A model generated the notes under the pieces. The model ran no database searches. It worked only from the letters and a program-made list of their open reading frames with translations, and had not been told where the DNA came from. The translations under genes were made by a program, and so were the position numbers. Shown here piece after piece: positions 43,492 to 53,530 of a DNA stretch of 64,000 nt. Position 1 is the stretch's first letter. Every line of letters begins with the position of its first letter. The DNA is taken from positions 62,001 to 126,000 of the forward strand of contig NZ_PVNE01000004.1 of assembly GCF_003001905.1 (NCBI RefSeq). The letters run 5' to 3'. The DNA comes from Planifilum fimeticola. Its GTDB lineage: Bacteria > Bacillota > Bacilli > Thermoactinomycetales > DSM-44946.

Positions 43492-45008
43492 GGTTTTGCT
43501 CCTTCCTCCTTCCCACCGGCCATCATGAGCCCCAATTCCTCTTCGGTCACCGTTTCGGGATCCACCCAGCCGACGATTTTCCCTTCACAGATGATGGCTA
43601 TCCGATCGCTCAACTTCAGAATCTCATCCAAATCCAGGGAGAAAAGCAATACCGCTTTTCCCTTGTCCCGCTGCTCGATCAGCCGCCGGTGGATGAATTC
43701 GATGGCCCCCACATCCAGCCCGCGGGTCGGTTGGGCGGCGATCAAAAGATCCGGATCCCGTTCCACTTCCCGGGCGATGATCGCTTTCTGCTGATTCCCC
43801 CCCGACAGCGCCCGGGCCGCCGTGCGTTCGTCCGGGGTCCGGACGTCAAACTGCTCGATCAGGCGTTTGGCGTGGGCAAAGATCTCCGGGTAGCAAAGAC
43901 GGATACCGCGTGCAAAGGGAGATTGATAATAGGTGATCAGGGCCAGGTTTTCTCCGATGGAAAAGTCCAGCACCAACCCGCGCTTTTGACGATCCTCGGG
44001 GATGTGTCCCACGCCTGCACGGAGAATCTCCCGGGTTTTTCTGTTCGTCACATCCTTTCCGCTCAGGCGGACGACACCCGCATCGACCCGCCGCAGGCCG
44101 GTGATCGCCTCTAGGAGTTCCGACTGTCCGTTGCCGTCCACCCCGGCGATTCCGACGATTTCCCCCGCGCGAACCGTCAAATCCAGCCCGCGTACCGCTT
44201 CAAGCCCCCGATTGTCCTTCGCCACCAGTCCTTCCACTTCCAGGACCGGTTCATCCGCCTGACTCGGAGCCTTCTCCACGGTAAAGGAAACATCGCGCCC
44301 CACCATCAGGGCCGCCAGCCGGTTTTCATCGGTCTCGGAGACAGGAAGGGAGTCGATCATCTTCCCTCTCCGGATCACGGTCACCGTATCGCAGGCCCGC
44401 ATGATTTCCTTTAGCTTGTGCGTGATGAAGATAATCGTCTTCCCTTCCCGCACAAGCCGTTTCATGATTTCGATCAATTCGTCGATCTCCTGGGGAGTCA
44501 GCACGGCGGTCGGTTCATCCAAAATCAGGATGTCCGCCCCCCGGTACAGGGTTTTCAAAATCTCCACCCTTTGCTGCATCCCCACCGAAATGTCACGAAT
44601 CTTCGCCCTGGGATCCACCTGAAGCCCGTACTGTTCCGACAGGCGGCGAACCTCCTCCTCCGCCCGCTTCAGGTCCAGAAAACCCATTCGGCGAGGTTCC
44701 TTGCCGAGGATGATGTTTTCCGTCACCGTAAAGGGTTCCACCAGCATGAAATGCTGATGAACCATCCCGATCCCCAGGCGGACCGCCTCGTTGGGATCGC
44801 TGATGGTCACCGACTTTCCGTTGATCTTGATGTTTCCCTCATCCGGCTCATACAGACCGAACAAAATGTTCATCAGCGTCGACTTCCCCGCGCCGTTCTC
44901 CCCGAGCAGCGCGTGAATCTCTCCGCCCTTTACGCGCAGATCGATACCGTCGTTGGCGACGAAGGAGCCGAAACGCTTGGTGATTCCCTCCATCTCAACC
45001 ACAAACAA
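43488..45008 (-). CDS. nupO: BMP-type nucleoside ABC importer, ATPase with two nucleotide-binding domains (NupO/YufO-like)
   Basis: A 506-residue tandem ABC ATPase. Domain 1 has Walker A LLGENGAGKSTL (35-46), signature SVGMQQRVEILK and Walker B LILDEPTAVL. Domain 2 has the degenerate GVDGNGQSE P-loop typical of this family, LSGGNQQK, and LIAAQPTRGLD. The TTG start is 6 nt after GGGGGG. The intercistronic hairpin at 45044-45065 separates it from the binding-protein gene. Confidence 0.92.
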   Translation of the reverse strand: MFVVEMEGITKRFGSFVANDGIDLRVKGGEIHALLGENGAGKSTLMNILFGLYEPDEGNIKINGKSVTISDPNEAVRLGIGMVHQHFMLVEPFTVTENIILGKEPRRMGFLDLKRAEEEVRRLSEQYGLQVDPRAKIRDISVGMQQRVEILKTLYRGADILILDEPTAVLTPQEIDELIEIMKRLVREGKTIIFITHKLKEIMRACDTVTVIRRGKMIDSLPVSETDENRLAALMVGRDVSFTVEKAPSQADEPVLEVEGLVAKDNRGLEAVRGLDLTVRAGEIVGIAGVDGNGQSELLEAITGLRRVDAGVVRLSGKDVTNRKTREILRAGVGHIPEDRQKRGLVLDFSIGENLALITYYQSPFARGIRLCYPEIFAHAKRLIEQFDVRTPDERTAARALSGGNQQKAIIAREVERDPDLLIAAQPTRGLDVGAIEFIHRRLIEQRDKGKAVLLFSLDLDEILKLSDRIAIICEGKIVGWVDPETVTEEELGLMMAGGKEEGAKP

Positions 45009-45043
45009 TCGGATCCCCCCTTTCGGTCGTTACCCCCAAGAAA

Positions 45044-45065
45044 GGGGCTAGCTTTTGCTAGCCCC
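45044..45065 (-). terminator. Intercistronic hairpin between nupN and nupO (partial terminator)
   Basis: Nine-base arms GGGGCTAGC / GCTAGCCCC with a 4-base loop. Only TTTCTT follows on the minus strand. It probably lowers expression of the permease and ATPase genes relative to the binding protein. Confidence 0.6.
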
Positions 45066-45079
45066 CGCTTCATCCCATG

Positions 45080-46120
45080 TCACTGAAAGGACTTGAATTC
45101 TTCTTCCGTCGAGGGAACCTTGATTTCGCCCTTTATGATTTTCTGCTTGAACTCCTCCACTTTTTTCAGCACGTCTTCGGGAACGTGCTTGCTGGTCGTC
45201 TCGGCAATGCCCACGCCGTCATCCTTCAATCCCAGCTCCACTTCTTTTCCGCCCTGGAACTTGTTCTCCTTCACCTGCTTGGTCACTTCAAAAACCGCCA
45301 CATCGACGCGCTTGATCATCGAGCTGAGAGTGTGGTCCGGAGCCAGGGAGGACTGATCCATGTCGACGCCGATCGCCCAGTATTTCCCTTTTTCGCGGGT
45401 CTTCACTTCATTGAAGAGCCCCTTGCCGACTCCCCCCGCTGCATGGTAGATCACATCGACGCCGTTGTTGTACATGTTTTGGGCCAGCGAACGTCCCTTG
45501 GCCACATCGTCGAAGCTTTCCGCGTAGGCCACCTTCACTTCCGCATCGGGGTTGGCCGCCTTGACGCCTGCCCGGAAGCCCACTTCAAACTTCTTGATCA
45601 GCGGAGACGAGATCCCGCCGATAAAGCCCACCTTGTCCGTCTTGGTCATCGAACCGGCGATAACGCCCATCAGGAAGGAACCTTCATGTTCCTTGAAGGT
45701 GACCGCCACCACGTTGGGCGGAATGTTGCCGCCGAGGTTGCTGTCCACAATTCCGAACTTCGCATCGCCGAATTGTTTGGCCACCTGCGGGATCACGTTT
45801 TCAAACTTGAAGCCGATCCCCCAGATGATGTCCCGCCCTTCCCGGGCAAAACGCGAAAGGTTGGGGACGTAATCCGCATCCCGCTTGGATTCCAGGTATT
45901 TGACGTCCACACCCAACTCTTCTTTCAGGCGTTTCATCCCTTCCCAGGCGGTCTGGTTGAAAGATTCGTCGTTTATACCCCCGGTATCGGTCACCATTCC
46001 GGCAGAAAAGGCCTCTTGATCAGCGCCCTGCTGATCTCCCTGTTGCCCGGAACCGCAACCTGCGGCGGTAAGAACGAGAAATGCGCATAACAACAACGAA
46101 ATCCAGCTTTTTCGCTTCAA
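45080..46120 (-). CDS. nupN: BMP-family nucleoside-binding lipoprotein (NupN/YufN-like)
   Basis: A 346-residue lipoprotein. It has a signal peptide with lipobox LTAAGC (Cys22), then a Gly/Gln/Asp-rich linker and the basic membrane protein fold: AGMVTDTGGINDESFNQTAW, DIIWGIGFKFENVI, FKEHEGSFLMGVIAG, VDVIYHAAGGVGKGLF and GVDMDQSSLAPDH. It captures purine nucleosides outside the membrane for the NupOPQ importer. The TTG start at 46120 follows AAGGGGG by 8 nt. It is first in the operon after the GntR regulator. Confidence 0.93.
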   Translation of the reverse strand: MKRKSWISLLLCAFLVLTAAGCGSGQQGDQQGADQEAFSAGMVTDTGGINDESFNQTAWEGMKRLKEELGVDVKYLESKRDADYVPNLSRFAREGRDIIWGIGFKFENVIPQVAKQFGDAKFGIVDSNLGGNIPPNVVAVTFKEHEGSFLMGVIAGSMTKTDKVGFIGGISSPLIKKFEVGFRAGVKAANPDAEVKVAYAESFDDVAKGRSLAQNMYNNGVDVIYHAAGGVGKGLFNEVKTREKGKYWAIGVDMDQSSLAPDHTLSSMIKRVDVAVFEVTKQVKENKFQGGKEVELGLKDDGVGIAETTSKHVPEDVLKKVEEFKQKIIKGEIKVPSTEEEFKSFQ

Positions 46121-46159
46121 TTCCTTGACCCCCTTGAAAAAATGGCGACGAGCTCATGC

Positions 46160-46900
46160 TCATTTTTCCCCGATCAACTCCAGATCAGTCGCGACGGGTC
46201 CTGCCGGGCGGAACCGCTCCACCTGAAAGGAGAATTGATCGGAGCGAAAATAATGGGAAGAGAACAAGACCGGACGATCCTGTCCATCAAAATGGAGCTG
46301 GCGCAGGATCAGGAGCGATGATTCCGGAGGACTGCACAAAAGGGACGAGATTCTCTCGTGGTATCCAATCGCTTCCACGCGGGTGTGAGCCCTCACCACG
46401 CCCCTTCCAGCCTTTTCGAAAAGCTGAAACAGGAAATCGCTTTCACAGGGATGGAAATCCTGAAGAATCGAAGCCGGAAACTTGTCCAAACAATAAACCA
46501 CCGGTTTCCCATCCGCTGTCCGGACCTGCTCCAGTCGAAAAACCAGCTCCTCGGGTCCCAGCTTCAACTGCTCCCGAAGCCAAGGATCCGGTTTTTCGAC
46601 GGAAGCATCCAAAAAGACCGTACCGGCGGAACGCCCCGAACGGGTAATCATCTCGGAGACGCTGCTCAGCTCCTCCATCCGGATAGAAAAAACAGGACGG
46701 GCACCGACAACCCACCCGATCCCGTGGTGGTGAACGAGGTACTTTTCCTCCTCCAGGGCCATAAGCGCCTCCACAATCTCGCTCCGGCTGACATCCAACT
46801 GCTGCGCCAATTCAAACTCCGAGGGAAGGATCTCCCCTTCCGCCCAGACACCGCGGTTCAGCAGTTCTCTCAACCGTTCGACGCAGGAACTTTCCTCCAT
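46160..46900 (-). CDS. GntR-family transcriptional regulator (HutC/UTRA type)
   Basis: A 246-residue regulator. The N-terminal winged helix (EGEILPSEFELAQQLDVSRS, then VEALMALEEEKYLVHHHGIG) is typical of GntR. The C-terminal UTRA ligand domain (LEQVRTADGKPVVYCLDKFP, then LLILRQLHFDGQDRPVLFSS) matches HutC-type regulators. It lies 39 bases upstream of the importer genes on the same strand, so it probably controls nucleoside uptake in response to a nucleoside-related ligand; this is inferred. The nearest ribosome binding site (AAGGAGG) is rather far (14 nt) from the ATG. Confidence 0.85.
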   Translation of the reverse strand: MEESSCVERLRELLNRGVWAEGEILPSEFELAQQLDVSRSEIVEALMALEEEKYLVHHHGIGWVVGARPVFSIRMEELSSVSEMITRSGRSAGTVFLDASVEKPDPWLREQLKLGPEELVFRLEQVRTADGKPVVYCLDKFPASILQDFHPCESDFLFQLFEKAGRGVVRAHTRVEAIGYHERISSLLCSPPESSLLILRQLHFDGQDRPVLFSSHYFRSDQFSFQVERFRPAGPVATDLELIGEK

Positions 46901-46956
46901 ACTCGTGGTATCAGCCTCCTTCCGGCAGCAACAACACCGAGGGTTACCCCATCATT

Positions 46957-46985
46957 TTTATACCATGCCCGGTGGCTTTTGGCCA
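46957..46985 (-). promoter_or_regulatory. Promoter candidate for gntR-nupNOPQ
   Basis: Minus strand TGGCCA (46985-46980), 17-base spacer, TATAAA (46962-46957), about 60 bases before the regulator start. Confidence 0.4.
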
Positions 46986-47003
46986 GTATTTTCATCACTT
47001 CCC

Positions 47004-49313
47004 TCAAATGGAGATCTGTTTCCGGGCGTGAAGCTGTTCGGGAGTGATCAGCACCTCCCTCGGTTTGCTCCCCTCATAGGGACCGACCACGCCCCGGCTT
47101 TCCATGAGGTCGATCAGCCGGGCCGCCCGCGTGTATCCGATGCGCAACCGGCGCTGCAACATGGAAGCGGAGGCCACCCGCGCCTCCACCACCAGCCGAA
47201 CCGCCTCCGGATACAGCTCGTCGTCCATCGCTTCCTCTCCCTCCGACTCCTTCACGTCGGGGATCATCTCCTCGTTATAACGGGCTTCCTGCTGCCCTTT
47301 GACGAACTGGACCACCGCCTCCACTTCCTTGTCGGAGACAAAGGCCCCCTGAACGCGGATCGGCTTGGAGGAACCGACGGGCAGGTACAACATATCCCCC
47401 CTGCCCAGCAATTTTTCCGCACCGCCCATATCCAGAATGGTTCGGGAGTCCGCCTGGGAGGAGACGCTGAAGGCGATCCGCGAAGGGATGTTGGCCTTGA
47501 TGACACCGGTGATCACATCGACGGAGGGACGCTGTGTGGCGATGATCAAATGGATTCCCGCGGCGCGGGCCATTTGAGCCAGGCGGCAGATCGCGTCTTC
47601 GACATCCGCCGGCGCCACCATCATCAGATCCGCCAGCTCATCGATGATCACCACAATGTACGGCAGCGGTTCCCGCTCGGGATCCCCCTCGATCATTTGA
47701 TTGTACCTTTCGATGTCACGGGCTCCGGTTTTGGCGAACAACCCGTAACGCTTCTCCATCTCGGCCACCACTTTTTTCAGAGCCACTGCCGCTCGCCGGG
47801 CATCGGTCACCACCGGGGTGAGCAAATGCGGGATCCCGTTGTACACGTTGAGCTCCACCATTTTGGGATCGACCATCATCATCTTGACTTCGTTCGGCTT
47901 CGCCTTGTAAAGGAGGCTGGTAATCATCGCGTTGATGCATACGCTCTTCCCGGAACCCGTCGCACCGGCGACGAGCAGATGGGGCATCTTCGCCAGATCG
48001 CCGACTACCGGTTCACCGGAAATATCCCGTCCCAGAACCAGGCTCAGCTTGGAGGGGGATTCGTGGTATGCGGAACTTTCAAGCAGATCCCTGAGACCCA
48101 CCATCGCGATTTCCGGGTTGGGCACCTCGATGCCCACAGCGGACTTGCCGGGAATCGGGGCCTCGATTCGAATATCCCTCGCGGCCAGGGCGAGGGCAAG
48201 ATCGTCCGCCAGGTTGACAATCCGGCTCACCTTCACCCCGACCTCCGGATGCACCTCATACCGGGTCACCGCAGGCCCGCGATGGGCATGGGTCACCTTG
48301 GCCCGGACACCGAAGCTTTCCAAGGTGGCTTCCAGCTTTTTCGCCTTGGACTTGATCTCCTGCTTCTCCTCCCCACGATTGGTGTTACGTTGCTTGTTCA
48401 GCAGCGAATAGGGAGGCAGGCGGTATTCCGACGGATCCAAATCCGTCTGCTGGAAATGCACCTTGACGGACGCCTTCTCCTGCTCTTTCGGTTCAGGTTT
48501 TTCCTCCCTCTCCTTCAGCGGGAGGGTGAGCTGCTGGGGCCGGCCGGATTCCGAAGATGAGGTGAATTCCCGTTGATGTTCCTTTTCCGTGAAGTCGTGG
48601 ATCACCGGCACCTCCCCATCTCCGCCCTCCATCTCCATCTCCCCGAGGGGGGGCTGAGCCGTTTTCTTGGGCCTTTTTTTTCTCCTGGCAGAGGATTTCC
48701 GCTTCAGCCAGCGCTCCGTCAGCTGCTGCTTCCACCCGGTCAGCCGACGCCGCACCCGTTCCCGGATGGAACGAACCATGTGAACGAAGGAGAATCCCGT
48801 CGCGAGCAGACTCCCCGCCAGAAGCAGGGAAACCACGGCAATGGGCGTCCCCGCCTCATCGAACAGATACTCGAAGAGCGAATAGACCAAACCGCCGATC
48901 ATCCCCCCGCCGATATCCGTGGGGAGCTCCGCTTGTCGTTCAGCCAAAATCTTTTCCCAGGTGACGGCGAGGACCGTTTTTCCCCGGTCCTCCGGCCCGA
49001 GGGCGTCCATCATGCTCATGTGGTTCAGCACCAGAAACGCGAGGATGATCAGGACGACCCCGGTCCAGCGGGGGGACCAACCCGTGGGCCACCTCCGCTT
49101 CACCATGATATAGACGGACAAGATCATGCCGGTAAGTGGGATGATGAAATCCCAGGTTCCCACCAGGAACCTGGACAAATATGTCAGGGAGCGGCCAACC
49201 GCCCCCAGGCTGGCCATGGCAATCAAAGACGCGGTAAACAGGGCGATCCCGTACAATTCAAAGTGGATGGCCCTTTGAATTTGTTCTTTTCTTTTTCTCT
49301 TTCCCTTCGACAT
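47004..49313 (-). CDS. spoIIIE: SpoIIIE/FtsK DNA translocase
   Basis: A 769-residue hexameric DNA pump that moves the chromosome into the forespore and clears DNA from septa. The N-terminus has four hydrophobic segments (residues about 20-180), a charged linker, then the FtsK motor with Walker [11 protein letters not shown], Walker [12 protein letters not shown], and [22 protein letters not shown]-terminal gamma winged helix ([20 protein letters not shown]) reads SRS sequences. The ATG at 49313 follows AAAGGTG; upstream in-frame sequence lacks support. It is between ylzJ and gntR as in the Bacillus order, with its own promoter. Confidence 0.95.
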   Translation of the reverse strand: MSKGKRKRKEQIQRAIHFELYGIALFTASLIAMASLGAVGRSLTYLSRFLVGTWDFIIPLTGMILSVYIMVKRRWPTGWSPRWTGVVLIILAFLVLNHMSMMDALGPEDRGKTVLAVTWEKILAERQAELPTDIGGGMIGGLVYSLFEYLFDEAGTPIAVVSLLLAGSLLATGFSFVHMVRSIRERVRRRLTGWKQQLTERWLKRKSSARRKKRPKKTAQPPLGEMEMEGGDGEVPVIHDFTEKEHQREFTSSSESGRPQQLTLPLKEREEKPEPKEQEKASVKVHFQQTDLDPSEYRLPPYSLLNKQRNTNRGEEKQEIKSKAKKLEATLESFGVRAKVTHAHRGPAVTRYEVHPEVGVKVSRIVNLADDLALALAARDIRIEAPIPGKSAVGIEVPNPEIAMVGLRDLLESSAYHESPSKLSLVLGRDISGEPVVGDLAKMPHLLVAGATGSGKSVCINAMITSLLYKAKPNEVKMMMVDPKMVELNVYNGIPHLLTPVVTDARRAAVALKKVVAEMEKRYGLFAKTGARDIERYNQMIEGDPEREPLPYIVVIIDELADLMMVAPADVEDAICRLAQMARAAGIHLIIATQRPSVDVITGVIKANIPSRIAFSVSSQADSRTILDMGGAEKLLGRGDMLYLPVGSSKPIRVQGAFVSDKEVEAVVQFVKGQQEARYNEEMIPDVKESEGEEAMDDELYPEAVRLVVEARVASASMLQRRLRIGYTRAARLIDLMESRGVVGPYEGSKPREVLITPEQLHARKQISI

Positions 49314-49347
49314 CGATCTCACCTTTCCCGGGCAAGCCTCCGTTCCC

Positions 49348-49356
49348 ATTATAACA
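49348..49356 (-). promoter_or_regulatory. Extended -10 promoter of spoIIIE
   Basis: Minus strand TGTTATAAT, about 35 bases before the spoIIIE ATG. No well-placed -35 is seen; an extended -10 can function without it. Confidence 0.5.
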
Positions 49357-49409
49357 TGGAAACTGGCACATTCAGCCAATTGAAGGGCAAATTTGTCCCG
49401 AACGACAAA

Positions 49410-49447
49410 CGGCCGAATTCCCATGGATCACCGCGGGAGTTCGGCCG
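49410..49447 (-). terminator. Terminator hairpin after ylzJ
   Basis: Thirteen-base arms (49410-49422 and 49435-49447) with one G-T pair, 12-base loop, then TTTGTCGTT on the minus strand, a weak T-tract. Confidence 0.6.
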
Positions 49448-49496
49448 TGCTTTGCAAGACCGGTATAAACGGAAACAAACGAGGAGCAAGGGCTTT

Positions 49497-49724
49497 TTAT
49501 TGGAGGGTGGGGATGAGATGGATCCGGTTGCCCGGTTGAAGGCGGGGATTCAGATAATGCCGTGGATCCGGGGAAAGCAGGCGGAGAATCCGCGCCTCCC
49601 CGTTTTCCAATATCTCGACCTGCATCGCCACACCGCCGATGGACACGTCCCGGATGCGCCGTTCCGGGGGGCGGTGCGGATCCGTGTAGATCCATTCGGG
49701 AGGAAAGACCGTGTAATGAATCAT
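49497..49724 (-). CDS. ylzJ: YlzJ-like small protein
   Basis: A 75-residue protein with the YlzJ family pattern: [15 protein letters not shown] at the N-terminus and [20 protein letters not shown] near the C-terminus. Function unknown; it is nearly always next to tepA in Bacillales. ATG overlaps the tepA stop (ATGA), so its translation is coupled. Confidence 0.85.
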   Translation of the reverse strand: MIHYTVFPPEWIYTDPHRPPERRIRDVSIGGVAMQVEILENGEARILRLLSPDPRHYLNPRLQPGNRIHLIPTLQ

Positions 49725-50440
49725 TGGACGGGCCCTCCCGCTTTCCTGGCCTCGATCAGCCGGTTCAACTCCGCCATGGCATCGGCCAATCCGCCGACCC
49801 GGTCGATCAGTCCATATCCCACCGCATCCCGGCCGATCACATTGGTGCCGATATCCCGGGCCAGCTCTCCGGTCCGGAACATCAGCTGGCGAAACGCGGC
49901 CTCGGTGATGTTGGAATGGTTGACCACGAAGCGGATCACCCGCTCCTGCATCTTCTCCAGGTACTCAAAGGTTTGGGGCACCCCGACCACCATGCCCGTC
50001 AACCGGATCGGATGGATGGTCATGGTGGCCGTTTCGGTGATGAAGCTGACATCGGCCGCCACGGCGATCGGCACGCCGATGCTGTGCCCTCCCCCGAGAA
50101 CGAGGGAAACCGTCGGTTTGCTCATCGTGGCGATCATCTCGGCGATGGCCAAACCCGCTTCCACGTCCCCGCCGATGGTGTTGAGGGCCACGATCACGCC
50201 TTCCACCTGCGGATTTTGCTCGGCGGCGACAATCTGAGGAATGACGTGTTCATATTTGGTCGTCTTGTTGTGGGAAGGCATGACCAGATGCCCTTCGATT
50301 TGACCGATCACCGACAAACAATAGATGTTGGATTCCAACTGCGGAACATTGGCCCCGCCCAGCTGCTGGATGGCTTGAATCGTCTCTTTTTTCTTGTCCT
50401 GCTCTTCGGTCAAAGGCTTTTCATTCCAAAACGAATCCAC
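49721..50440 (-). CDS. tepA: TepA, ClpP-fold serine protease (translocation-enhancing protein)
   Basis: A ClpP-like protein of about 239 residues. The catalytic serine is in [15 protein letters not shown] and the histidine in [11 protein letters not shown] conserved [17 protein letters not shown] forms the oxyanion region. In B. subtilis TepA was linked to secretion and spore germination. The start is uncertain: a GTG at 50440 is about 11 nt after AAAGGGG, a GTG at 50452 is closer; no ATG is available near the family N-terminus ([12 protein letters not shown]). Confidence 0.85.
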   Translation of the reverse strand: MDSFWNEKPLTEEQDKKKETIQAIQQLGGANVPQLESNIYCLSVIGQIEGHLVMPSHNKTTKYEHVIPQIVAAEQNPQVEGVIVALNTIGGDVEAGLAIAEMIATMSKPTVSLVLGGGHSIGVPIAVAADVSFITETATMTIHPIRLTGMVVGVPQTFEYLEKMQERVIRFVVNHSNITEAAFRQLMFRTGELARDIGTNVIGRDAVGYGLIDRVGGLADAMAELNRLIEARKAGGPVQ

Positions 50441-50740
50441 TTTGGTGAGCACCCCTTTGTCCAAAATGCAAAAAATCCGGACCGCGAGGGGGCGAGACCC
50501 GCCGCAAATCATTCCTCGCGCAACCCCTCCGTCTTCCCACCTAGTATGCTCAGAGATCCCCCCGAATAATAAGGAGCTCCTTCTCCCTCCGCGGCAAACA
50601 CATGCAGAGTGAAATGCCGTTTCCAATGAAAATTTTCGGTTGTCCGGCCTGACCGGCTTCTCCCGGATCCGGATCGTGCACATCCACCCTTTGGTTGAAC
50701 GCTACAGGAGAAAACCGTCAACATCCGATTCCTTCATGAA
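50441..50740. other. 300-base gene-free stretch between rnjB and tepA
   Basis: No coding frame with codon use or ribosome binding site matching the neighbours. The minus strand contains a SigF/SigG -10-like CATACTA near 50548, but no -35 with correct spacing. Nothing further is supported. Confidence 0.4.
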
Positions 50741-50769
50741 AAAACCGGCACCCTTCGGGTGCCGGTTTT
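50741..50769 (-). terminator. Strong intrinsic terminator after rnjB
   Basis: Thirteen-base arms AAAACCGGCACCC / GGGTGCCGGTTTT with a 3-base loop, ending in a T-run on the minus strand, 11 bases past the rnjB stop. Confidence 0.9.
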
Positions 50770-50780
50770 GGAACCGAGAC

Positions 50781-52460
50781 TCAGACCTCCATGATGATCG
50801 GCAAAATCATCGGCCGCCGCCTCGTCCGATCGTACAGAAAGCGGCTCAGGGCGTCCCGGATGCTGGTCTTGAGGGAGGCCCATTCGCTGACTCGGTCCTT
50901 CATGCATTTTTCCATCGTCTGCGTGACAATGCGGTTGGCTTCGTCCAACAGTTGTTCCGATTCCCGCACATAGACGAAACCTCGGGAAATGATATCCGGA
51001 CCGGACAAAATCGTGCCGTTGTTTTTGCTCAGGGTGACTACAACCACCAAAATTCCATCTTGTGACAACAACTTGCGGTCTCTGAGCACGATATTTCCGA
51101 CATCTCCGACTCCCAAACCGTCAATCAACACATTGCCTGTGGCAATCTTGGGACCGTAGCGCGCTTTTCCGTCGGAAAACTCCACCGTGTCACCATTGTC
51201 ACAGATAAAAATGTTTTCCGGTCGGACGCCAACGGACTCGGCAAGTTGGGCGTGAGCACGCAGCATGCGGTACTCACCGTGAATCGGGATAAAGTACTTG
51301 GGACGGATGAGGTTCAACATCAGTTTCAGGTCTTCCTGCGACCCGTGGCCGGATACGTGCACACCATGCTGAGACGTCGTGCTGTAGACGACGTCCGCCC
51401 CGATGCGGAACAGTTGATCCACCGTGCGCGCAACGAACTTCTCATTCCCCGGGATGGGCGTGGCCGCGATCACCACCGTGTCGCCGGGAAGCACCTCCAC
51501 CTTGCGATGGGACGAATGGGCCATCCGCGTCAGAGCCGACATCGGTTCCCCTTGGCTCCCCGTCGACATCACGGCCACCCGATGAGCGGGCAGCTTATTG
51601 ATCTCGTCCGGATCGATCAACAAACCGTCGGGGACCCGAAGATACCCCAGCTCCATACCGATGTTGACCACATTCACCATGCTGCGCCCCACAACCGCCA
51701 GTTTTCGTCCGTGGTTGTGGGCGGCATCCATCACCTGCTGGATCCGGTGAATGTTGGAGGCAAAGGTGGCCACGATGATCCGTTGCTTCGCCTTGCGGAA
51801 CACCTCTTCCAAGGCTTCCCCGACCACCCGTTCCGAACCGGTGAAACCGGGCCGCTCCGCGTTGGTGCTGTCCGACAGAAGACACAGAACGCCTCTTTTT
51901 CCGATCTCAGCCATCTTGTGCATTTCCGCAGCCTGTCCGTTCACCGGGGTGAGGTCGAACTTGAAGTCCCCCGTATGCACCACCAAGCCTTCCGGGGTTT
52001 CCAGACAGATTCCCACGGAATCCGGAATGCTGTGGTTGGTTTTGAAAAAGGTGGCCTTGATCGAACCGAGCTTTACTTCCGAACGGCTGTGAATCAAGAT
52101 CCGCTTCGTCTCATTCAAAAGGTGCGCTTCCCGCAGCTTGTGTTCGACAAGACCGAGGGTCAGCTTCGTTCCGTAAACCGGCACGTTCAGATGGCGCAGG
52201 ATGTAAGGAAGTGCCCCGATGTGATCCTCGTGTCCGTGCGTCAACAAAATCCCGCGTACTTTCTCGCGATTTTCGATCAAGTACGTGATGTCGGGAATGA
52301 CGACATCGATTCCCAGCATCTCTTCTTCAGGGAACATCAAACCCGCGTCGATCACGACGATATCGTCCCCGTACCGAACCACGTACATGTTCTTCCCGAT
52401 TTCGTCCAACCCACCGAGCGCAAAAACGGTTAGTTTGCCTCGTGAGTTGAATTTCGTCAA
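50781..52460 (-). CDS. rnjB: Ribonuclease J (RNase J2/RnjB type position)
   Basis: A 559-residue beta-CASP metallo-beta-lactamase ribonuclease with 5'-exonuclease and endonuclease activity in mRNA decay. The metal motif THGHEDHIG spans residues 74-82 (H75, H77, D79, H80), with GDFKFD, SDSTNAERPGFTGSE, and STTSQHGVHVSGHGSQEDL in the beta-CASP region. Its place before tepA and after dapA matches B. subtilis rnjB. The HxHxDH metal motif is intact. The TTG start is 7 nt after AGGAGGG. Confidence 0.93.
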   Translation of the reverse strand: MTKFNSRGKLTVFALGGLDEIGKNMYVVRYGDDIVVIDAGLMFPEEEMLGIDVVIPDITYLIENREKVRGILLTHGHEDHIGALPYILRHLNVPVYGTKLTLGLVEHKLREAHLLNETKRILIHSRSEVKLGSIKATFFKTNHSIPDSVGICLETPEGLVVHTGDFKFDLTPVNGQAAEMHKMAEIGKRGVLCLLSDSTNAERPGFTGSERVVGEALEEVFRKAKQRIIVATFASNIHRIQQVMDAAHNHGRKLAVVGRSMVNVVNIGMELGYLRVPDGLLIDPDEINKLPAHRVAVMSTGSQGEPMSALTRMAHSSHRKVEVLPGDTVVIAATPIPGNEKFVARTVDQLFRIGADVVYSTTSQHGVHVSGHGSQEDLKLMLNLIRPKYFIPIHGEYRMLRAHAQLAESVGVRPENIFICDNGDTVEFSDGKARYGPKIATGNVLIDGLGVGDVGNIVLRDRKLLSQDGILVVVVTLSKNNGTILSGPDIISRGFVYVRESEQLLDEANRIVTQTMEKCMKDRVSEWASLKTSIRDALSRFLYDRTRRRPMILPIIMEV

Positions 52461-52576
52461 AAAAATACCCTCCTGTATTCAGTTGTAAGTCACCCGAAAC
52501 CGCACAAGCCACTTGCGTTCATTATACACGAACCGAGACGGGAGACGCAACAATCTTCAGGATCCCTTCCGAGACA

Positions 52577-52605
52577 ATAAAAAAGCCCCGGGAACTTCCC
52601 GGAGC
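52577..52605 (-). terminator. Intrinsic terminator after dapA
   Basis: Ten-base arms GCTCCGGGAA / TTCCCGGGGC with a 1-base centre (unpaired inner bases form the loop), followed by TTTTTT on the minus strand. Confidence 0.85.
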
Positions 52606-52613
52606 GATTCGAA

Positions 52614-53489
52614 TCAAAGGTTGAGCATGCGGAGCAATTCTTTGATCTGACTCTGTTGCGCCTCCGTCGGCGGCACGAGCGGAAGGCGCACCGTCGGTTC
52701 GCACAACCCCTTCAGATGCATGGCGTATTTGACGGGAACCGGGTTGGAGGTGATGAACAGGCCCTCAAACAGCGGATTGTATCGCTGGTGGATTTGGGCC
52801 GCCCGCCGGACATCGCCGGCGAAAAAGGCGTCCATCATTTCCCTCAATTGGGGACCGACCAGATGACTTGCCACGCTGACGACCCCGACCCCTCCCACAG
52901 CAAGGATGGGCAGCAGCAGCTTGTCGTCGCCGCTGTAGACCGCCACCCTCTCTGGCACGCGGGACGCCAATTCCGTCACCTGAGACAAGTCGCCGCTCGC
53001 TTCCTTGATCGCCACCACGTTGTCCAACTCCGTCAGCCGGACCATCGTGTCGACGGAGATGTTCGACCCGGTCCGTCCCGGGACATTGTAGAGCATGACC
53101 GGGAGGGAAGTCGCTTCGGCGATCGCCTGGAAATGGCGGAACAGACCTTCCTGAGAGGGTTTGTTGTAATAGGGGCCCACCAACATGACCCCGTCCACGC
53201 CGGCCTCTTCCGCCTCCTTCGTCAGCCGGATAGAGGCTTCGGTGTTGTTGCTGCCCGTTCCGGCGATCACTCTGACCCGGCCGTCCACCTGCCGGCTCAC
53301 CCTGCTGAACAGCTCCAGCTTCTCCTCGTGGGTAAGCGTCGGCGATTCCCCGGTGGTTCCGGCAACGACAAGGGTATCCGTTCCCGTTCGGATCAAATGT
53401 TCCACAAGTTCGGTAACCCGCCGCCAATCGATCGCTCCGTCCGGAGTGAACGGAGTGATCATCGCTGTCACCAATCTGCCGAATTGCAC
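52614..53489 (-). CDS. dapA: DapA, 4-hydroxy-tetrahydrodipicolinate synthase
   Basis: Condenses pyruvate with aspartate semialdehyde, the branch point to diaminopimelate, lysine and, during sporulation, dipicolinate. The 291-residue TIM barrel has the Schiff-base lysine K162 in VVAIKEASGD, GTTGESPTL near residue 44, and MLYNVPGRTG with the catalytic tyrosine. The GTG at 53489 is 9 nt after GGAGG and gives the conserved start QFGRLVTAMITPF; an ATG three codons upstream has GGAGG touching it. It is last of the asd-dapG-dapA operon. Confidence 0.96.
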   Translation of the reverse strand: MQFGRLVTAMITPFTPDGAIDWRRVTELVEHLIRTGTDTLVVAGTTGESPTLTHEEKLELFSRVSRQVDGRVRVIAGTGSNNTEASIRLTKEAEEAGVDGVMLVGPYYNKPSQEGLFRHFQAIAEATSLPVMLYNVPGRTGSNISVDTMVRLTELDNVVAIKEASGDLSQVTELASRVPERVAVYSGDDKLLLPILAVGGVGVVSVASHLVGPQLREMMDAFFAGDVRRAAQIHQRYNPLFEGLFITSNPVPVKYAMHLKGLCEPTVRLPLVPPTEAQQSQIKELLRMLNL

Positions 53490-53530
53490 GTCTGTCATCC
53501 TCCATTAATGATGTCGTGGCGGTCCCTCGC